Source of the DNA: Thiodiazotropha sp040506195
GTDB taxonomy: Bacteria > Pseudomonadota > Gammaproteobacteria > Chromatiales > Chromatiaceae
Length of the DNA: 64,000 bases
Assembly (NCBI GenBank): GCA_040506195.1
Contig: JBEVXH010000004.1
Location: 186,001-250,000, forward strand
Direction of reading: 5' to 3'
Each line of letters begins with the position of its first letter. The first letter of the stretch is position 1. The notes below the pieces were generated by a model. That model saw only the letters and a program-made list of their open reading frames with translations. It did not search any database and was not told where the DNA came from. A program made the position numbers and the translations under genes. Of this stretch, positions 60,901 to 64,000 are shown one piece after another.

Positions 60901-61773
60901 ACCCTGCGGGATGCCCTGAAGCTGGAAACCACAGACTCCGTGCCGATCCTGCGCAACCCGAGAAAGATCAATGAAGAGAGCGACGCGATTTTCTATTTCC
61001 CCGGTTGCGGTTCTGAACGCCTGTTCAGTGAAATCGGTTTGGCTACCCTTGCCATGCTTTGTGAACTGGGGGCGGAGACGGTCCTGCCACCCAGCTATCT
61101 CTGTTGCGGCTATCCGCAAACCGCAGCCGGCCTCCACGAACGTGGACATCGTATCACCACCGAGAACCGGGTCCTCTTCCACCGCATTGCCAACACCCTG
61201 AACTACATGGATATCAAGACCGTGCTGGTCTCCTGCGGCACCTGTATGGACCAACTGCTGAAATATCAGTTCGAGAAGATCTTTCCCGGCTGTCGCCTAC
61301 TCGATATTCACGAATACATGATGGAGCGAGAAATCTCGTTAGCGGATAATCAGCAGACCGAGTATCTTTACCACGATCCCTGTCACACCCCGATCAAACA
61401 CTACACACCCCAACAGGTCGCCAGCAACCTGTTGGGAAAACCCGTACTGCTGAGCGACCGCTGCTGCGGTGAAGCAGGTACATTGGGAACCAGCCGCCCC
61501 GACATCGCCAATCAGTTACGCTTCAGGAAATCGGAAGAACTCCACAATGGCGTAGACAGGCTGCTTAATAATGTCCCGGCTGCCGCACCGCAGATTAAGC
61601 TATTGACAAGCTGCCCTGCCTGCCTGCAGGGACTCAGTCGCTACACCGACGAGACCGCCTTGAGGCCTGATTATCTGGTGCTTGAAACCATCCGTCAGCT
61701 GCATGGCGAGGCGTGGCAACAGCGTTTCATCGATCAACTGATGCAGGATGGCATTGAGCTAGTATTGGTCTAG
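57922..61773 (+). CDS. DUF3683 FAD-linked oxidase / Fe-S oxidoreductase fusion
   Basis: A single 1283-residue chain. The DUF3683 N-terminus (residues 1-~150, REIPYNYTSFSDREIVIRFL) is followed by a VAO-type FAD-binding domain (PRGGGTGYTGSAVPL, GGNIAMNAGG), an FAD-oxidase C-terminal domain (LHMHAGDGNVHTNIPVHSDN, GAISGEHGIGLTK), two [4Fe-4S] clusters (CLRCGKCKPVC and CTVCHKCENPCPVN) and a C-terminal pair of CCG domains (CCGYPQTAAG, HDPCHTPIKH, DRCCGEAGTLG). It resembles a GlcD-GlcF/D-lactate or D-2-hydroxyacid dehydrogenase made into one protein, presumably passing electrons to quinone. The substrate is not determined. Confidence 0.92.
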   Translation: MQPSPRIREIPYNYTSFSDREIVIRFLSKPMWELIEELRGTRRTGRSARMLFEVLGDMWVISRNPYLQDDLLDNESRREALIGALKHRLDQFENRANGNQKALTLLRAAREAVNSFDRRFDELIALRRRSKTNLIGLTRPDNVDFSGFARVCHATDATDWRVEIPFVVITPDSEQEIAPIVKACIDSGLTLIPRGGGTGYTGSAVPLDPHSAVINTEKLDFIEMIEYRALPGVDDKIPTIRVGAGVVTRRVSEMAEANGLAFAVDPTSQDASTIGGNIAMNAGGKKAVLWGTTLDNLASWRMVMPSGEWLEIERLNHNLGKIHEQEDVRFRLTRYQSGNNTPEAEPKILSMPGSAFRKAGLGKDVTDKFLAGLPGVQKEGCDGLITSARFILHRMPQQVRTLCMEFFGSDIGKAVPAIIEIKRYLDRHDEVQLVGLEHLDERYLKAVKYSTKAPRHEHPKMVLLADIASDNEERLEHAAAEVMRMTEAREGEAFVASSPEARRNFWLDRARTAAISAHTNAFKINEDVVIPLDKLADYSRGIERINIEESIKNKIRIAEEVIAYLAGDHSMRKPDDDFETSDENRSIRQAKLDLAREAVTQARQRWHSLLTQLDAPADAHDALFDEAVQRTVQPGDRLLDLLLRRDLVVSYRNEIATRLDEIFSGQEVRRIRRAMRDIHSRLRDSRLFVALHMHAGDGNVHTNIPVHSDNYAMLQQADRIVDRIMDLAISLGGAISGEHGIGLTKLQYLEADKLTAFAEYKHEVDPQGRFNRGKLIEGADLEMAYTPSLRLLEQEAIILEESELGTLNDEIKHCLRCGKCKPVCMTHIPRANLLYSPRNKILATGLIVEAFLYEEQTRRGISMQHFAEMNDVADHCTVCHKCENPCPVNIDFGEVTTRMRKILVDRGKKRRSLGTAAALTFLNITHPAAIRWLRKGLAEWGFKGLNLGYILAGKAGMRKPKNQPPKATTGTPKPQAMVVEMVQKPIRVEPPKLTLRDALKLETTDSVPILRNPRKINEESDAIFYFPGCGSERLFSEIGLATLAMLCELGAETVLPPSYLCCGYPQTAAGLHERGHRITTENRVLFHRIANTLNYMDIKTVLVSCGTCMDQLLKYQFEKIFPGCRLLDIHEYMMEREISLADNQQTEYLYHDPCHTPIKHYTPQQVASNLLGKPVLLSDRCCGEAGTLGTSRPDIANQLRFRKSEELHNGVDRLLNNVPAAAPQIKLLTSCPACLQGLSRYTDETALRPDYLVLETIRQLHGEAWQQRFIDQLMQDGIELVLV

Positions 61774-61912
61774 CCGGACACCATCCCGCCAGCGGGAAAT
61801 AAGGGGTCGTTTCAATATTATTTGAGTGGTTCCAGCGCAATTATGTGCGCCTTACTTCTGCTACTGTTTACTCATACTCAATACAATAATAAGCATTCTA
61901 TAGGTGAGTTTA

Positions 61913-64000
61913 ATGACCGATACCTTCGCGAAAGCCTGCATCAAGCATGATAAGGCACTGCGCCAGCGCGTTCACTTGCTCGGCGTGCTGCTGGGTGAAG
62001 TCCTGCGCGAACAGGTGGGCAAGGAGACTTACACAGTCGTTGAACGATTGCGTAAAGGCTACCTGAAACTGCATACAAAGCCTGATCGTGCACTCTATAA
62101 CCGCCTCACCCGACTGATCGAATCCTTACAACCGGAGATGCTCAGTGCCGTAGTACGCGCCTTCAGTATCTATTTCATGTTGGTAAACATCGCAGAAGAG
62201 GCGTTTCTGCATCGTCAACGCCGACGTATAGCAGGCAGGGGAAGCGAGCTTTGGGAGGGATCATTCGATCACACATTGCGTGGCTTCCGCAAGCAGGGGA
62301 TTGCACCGCAGCAATTGCAAAACATTCTCGATGATGCAGCCTATATTCCGGTTTTTACCGCCCACCCGACAGAATCGAAACGCCTGGTCGTCATGAAACT
62401 GTTACGGCGTATATTCCTCACAAGCGAGGTGCTGGATGCGCCGAAACGCGGCCTAAACCAACGGCAAGCGGCGATTAAATCGCTCAAGACGCAAATCCAG
62501 ACTTTATGGAAAACCGAAGAGGTGAGGGCGGTGCGACCCGAGGTTCGGAATGAGATACGTCTTGGGCTTTACTACTTCCAAAACAGCCTGTTTGAGGCTA
62601 TTCCCCAGGTTTTTCGCCGCCTTCAGAACGGTATCGACCGGGTCTATGCCGACCATCAAGAGTATCACGGTATCCAGTTACCATCCTTTATTCGATTCGG
62701 TTCCTGGATCGGCGGAGACCGTGACGGCAACCCCTTCGTCACGGCGGAAGTCACCCGCCTTGCACTGAAACTGCAACAGCAAACCATACTGGGTGAGTAT
62801 ATTCGTCGTGTCGACAAGCTGATTGCGGAACTGACCTTCTCCGACAGATTCTGTACGCCCAACTGGTCTTTCAAGGAGAGCCTCAAATCCGACAACCAAC
62901 GCTATCAAGCCTTCTTCAAAGACAATCCCAGACGCTTCGAGGATGAACCCTACCGGCGTAAATTGTTCATTGTTCGCGAAAGACTGAAACAGTCACTGCA
63001 AACCTTCGAGGCGACGACAACGCCAATACAAGATTCGAATCCGGAAGCCTACACCACCGAGACAGCCTTCCAACGTGATCTCAAGCTGATATCCCATTCA
63101 TTGCTCAGCCATGGCGATGAAGATGCCGCAGAGGGTGAGCTGCAGGACCTGATCCATCTTGCCGAAACCTTCGGCTTCTACCTGGCACGCCTCGATATCA
63201 GACAAGAGTCGATCCTGCACACGGATGCCGTGGCGGAGATTCTCCGTATTACCGGCGATGCGACCGCGTATCACAAACTGAACAGTCGGCAGCGCATGCA
63301 ATTGCTCGACAGCGTGATTACCGAGGGTACGACACAACCGCTGCAGGTGGATAAACTCACCCAAGAGACCCGTGACATACTTGAGGTGTTTGACCTTATT
63401 GCAGACAGTAAACGCGACATCAGTCCCCTCGCGATTGGACAGTACGTAATTTCCATGACCCACCATGCCAGTGACATCATGGAGGTCGCGTTCCTTGGCA
63501 GTCTCTCGGGTCTTATCGGTCTGCAGAACGGCGCCTGGTTTTGTCAGCTTGAGATTTCACCCCTGTTCGAAACCATAAACGACCTGAAGAACAGCGAATC
63601 GATCCTCAACGAACTGTTTTCCAACACTTGTTATCGGCAACTGCTCAACGCCAATAATGATCGACAGGAAGTCATGCTCGGCTACTCGGACTCCGCCAAG
63701 GATGGTGGGATCATGGCCTCAGCCTGGAATCTTTATCAAACCCAGAAGCGTATTATTACGCTTGCGGAAAAACAAGGTATTCAGTGCAGACTCTTTCACG
63801 GTCGCGGTGGCACGGTAGGCCGTGGCGGCGGCCCCACCCATCAATCCATTCTTGCCCAGCCCGGCAATACGGTTAAAGGGGAGATAAAATTTACCGAGCA
63901 GGGCGAGGTGCTTTCAAATAAATACAGCAATTTCGAAACTGCCATCTTCGAACTGACCATGGGCATCACCGGGCTTTTCAAAGCCAGTCTTGGTGAAGTA
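61913..64000 (+). CDS. ppc: Phosphoenolpyruvate carboxylase (3' end outside window)
   Basis: 696 residues visible from MTDTFAKACIKHDKAL, still open at the window edge. All main motifs present so far: VFTAHPTESKRL (catalytic His), GSWIGGDRDGNPFVT, GYSDSAKDGGIMAS, FHGRGGTVGRGGGPTH and FTEQGEVLSNKYSN. It fixes bicarbonate onto PEP to make oxaloacetate for the TCA cycle. Full bacterial enzymes are about 880-950 residues, so roughly a quarter is missing. The ATG lies behind TAGGTGAG. Confidence 0.95.
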   Translation, partial: MTDTFAKACIKHDKALRQRVHLLGVLLGEVLREQVGKETYTVVERLRKGYLKLHTKPDRALYNRLTRLIESLQPEMLSAVVRAFSIYFMLVNIAEEAFLHRQRRRIAGRGSELWEGSFDHTLRGFRKQGIAPQQLQNILDDAAYIPVFTAHPTESKRLVVMKLLRRIFLTSEVLDAPKRGLNQRQAAIKSLKTQIQTLWKTEEVRAVRPEVRNEIRLGLYYFQNSLFEAIPQVFRRLQNGIDRVYADHQEYHGIQLPSFIRFGSWIGGDRDGNPFVTAEVTRLALKLQQQTILGEYIRRVDKLIAELTFSDRFCTPNWSFKESLKSDNQRYQAFFKDNPRRFEDEPYRRKLFIVRERLKQSLQTFEATTTPIQDSNPEAYTTETAFQRDLKLISHSLLSHGDEDAAEGELQDLIHLAETFGFYLARLDIRQESILHTDAVAEILRITGDATAYHKLNSRQRMQLLDSVITEGTTQPLQVDKLTQETRDILEVFDLIADSKRDISPLAIGQYVISMTHHASDIMEVAFLGSLSGLIGLQNGAWFCQLEISPLFETINDLKNSESILNELFSNTCYRQLLNANNDRQEVMLGYSDSAKDGGIMASAWNLYQTQKRIITLAEKQGIQCRLFHGRGGTVGRGGGPTHQSILAQPGNTVKGEIKFTEQGEVLSNKYSNFETAIFELTMGITGLFKASLGEV

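Overview
This window (about 55% GC by eye) looks like the chromosome of a gammaproteobacterium. The gene orders hslV-hslU-DUF971-ubiE-ubiJ-ubiB, gpmI-envC-ctp-yibQ and yibN-secB-gpsA-trmL are all familiar from that class. The best guess at lifestyle is a chemolithoautotrophic sulfur oxidiser of the Sedimenticola / lucinid- or tubeworm-symbiont kind. The grounds are a pyrophosphate-based glycolysis/energy cluster (PPi-type phosphofructokinase, K+-independent membrane H+-pyrophosphatase, soluble pyrophosphatase), a DsrC/TusE-family protein, a BigR/SqrR-like persulfide-sensing ArsR repressor, an APS kinase, PEP carboxylase and a class II cytochrome c. That assignment is inference. No dsr, sox or rubisco gene lies in the window.

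Layout. 1-8 kb: the end of xerC, a decayed oxidoreductase fragment, a ferric-type periplasmic binding protein overlapping a dCache-GGDEF diguanylate cyclase, and an RND/MMPL exporter with a LolA-like partner. 8-14.3 kb: hslVU protease, DUF971, and ubiquinone genes ubiE-ubiJ-ubiB (ubiK is at 32.0 kb). 14.4-21.4 kb: an adenylate kinase homologue with a histone-H1-like tail, an unknown small gene, pfp, hppA and ppa. 21.4-29 kb: housekeeping (phosphodiesterase, moaC, hemerythrin, engB, polA), a DsrC-like gene and a second diguanylate cyclase. 29.2-32.2 kb: porin-glnK-amtB behind tandem NtrC sites and a candidate sigma-54 promoter. 32.3-39.1 kb: comM followed by an accessory region in which the comM 3' end recurs twice more. 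Between the three ends lie decayed polymorphic-toxin tips with immunity genes, a RAYT transposase with an exact 797-bp tandem duplication, an interrupted beta-propeller-like gene, and a DUF1778-GNAT toxin-antitoxin pair. 39.1-49.1 kb: yajL, yibQ, ctp, envC, gpmI, a 98-bp MITE-like element, the persulfide-sensor-like regulator, yibN, secB, gpsA, a PEP-CTERM-type protein and trmL. 49.1-64 kb: class 1 pyrD, an HDOD regulator, a PerM-type transporter, cysC, a TraB-family protein, cca, PilZ and cytochrome genes, a 1283-residue FAD/Fe-S oxidoreductase and the start of ppc.

The most notable observations are: (i) the comM 3' end acting as an accretion point for islands; (ii) a dispersed family of short inverted-repeat elements that carry a terminator-like hairpin; (iii) the adenylate kinase-H1 tail fusion with altered active-site residues, beside the PPi cluster; (iv) two toxin-tip/immunity cassettes stranded without their carrier gene; and (v) the two-cysteine ArsR regulator whose cysteine spacing equals that of SqrR/BigR. 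No tRNA, rRNA or CRISPR array was seen.
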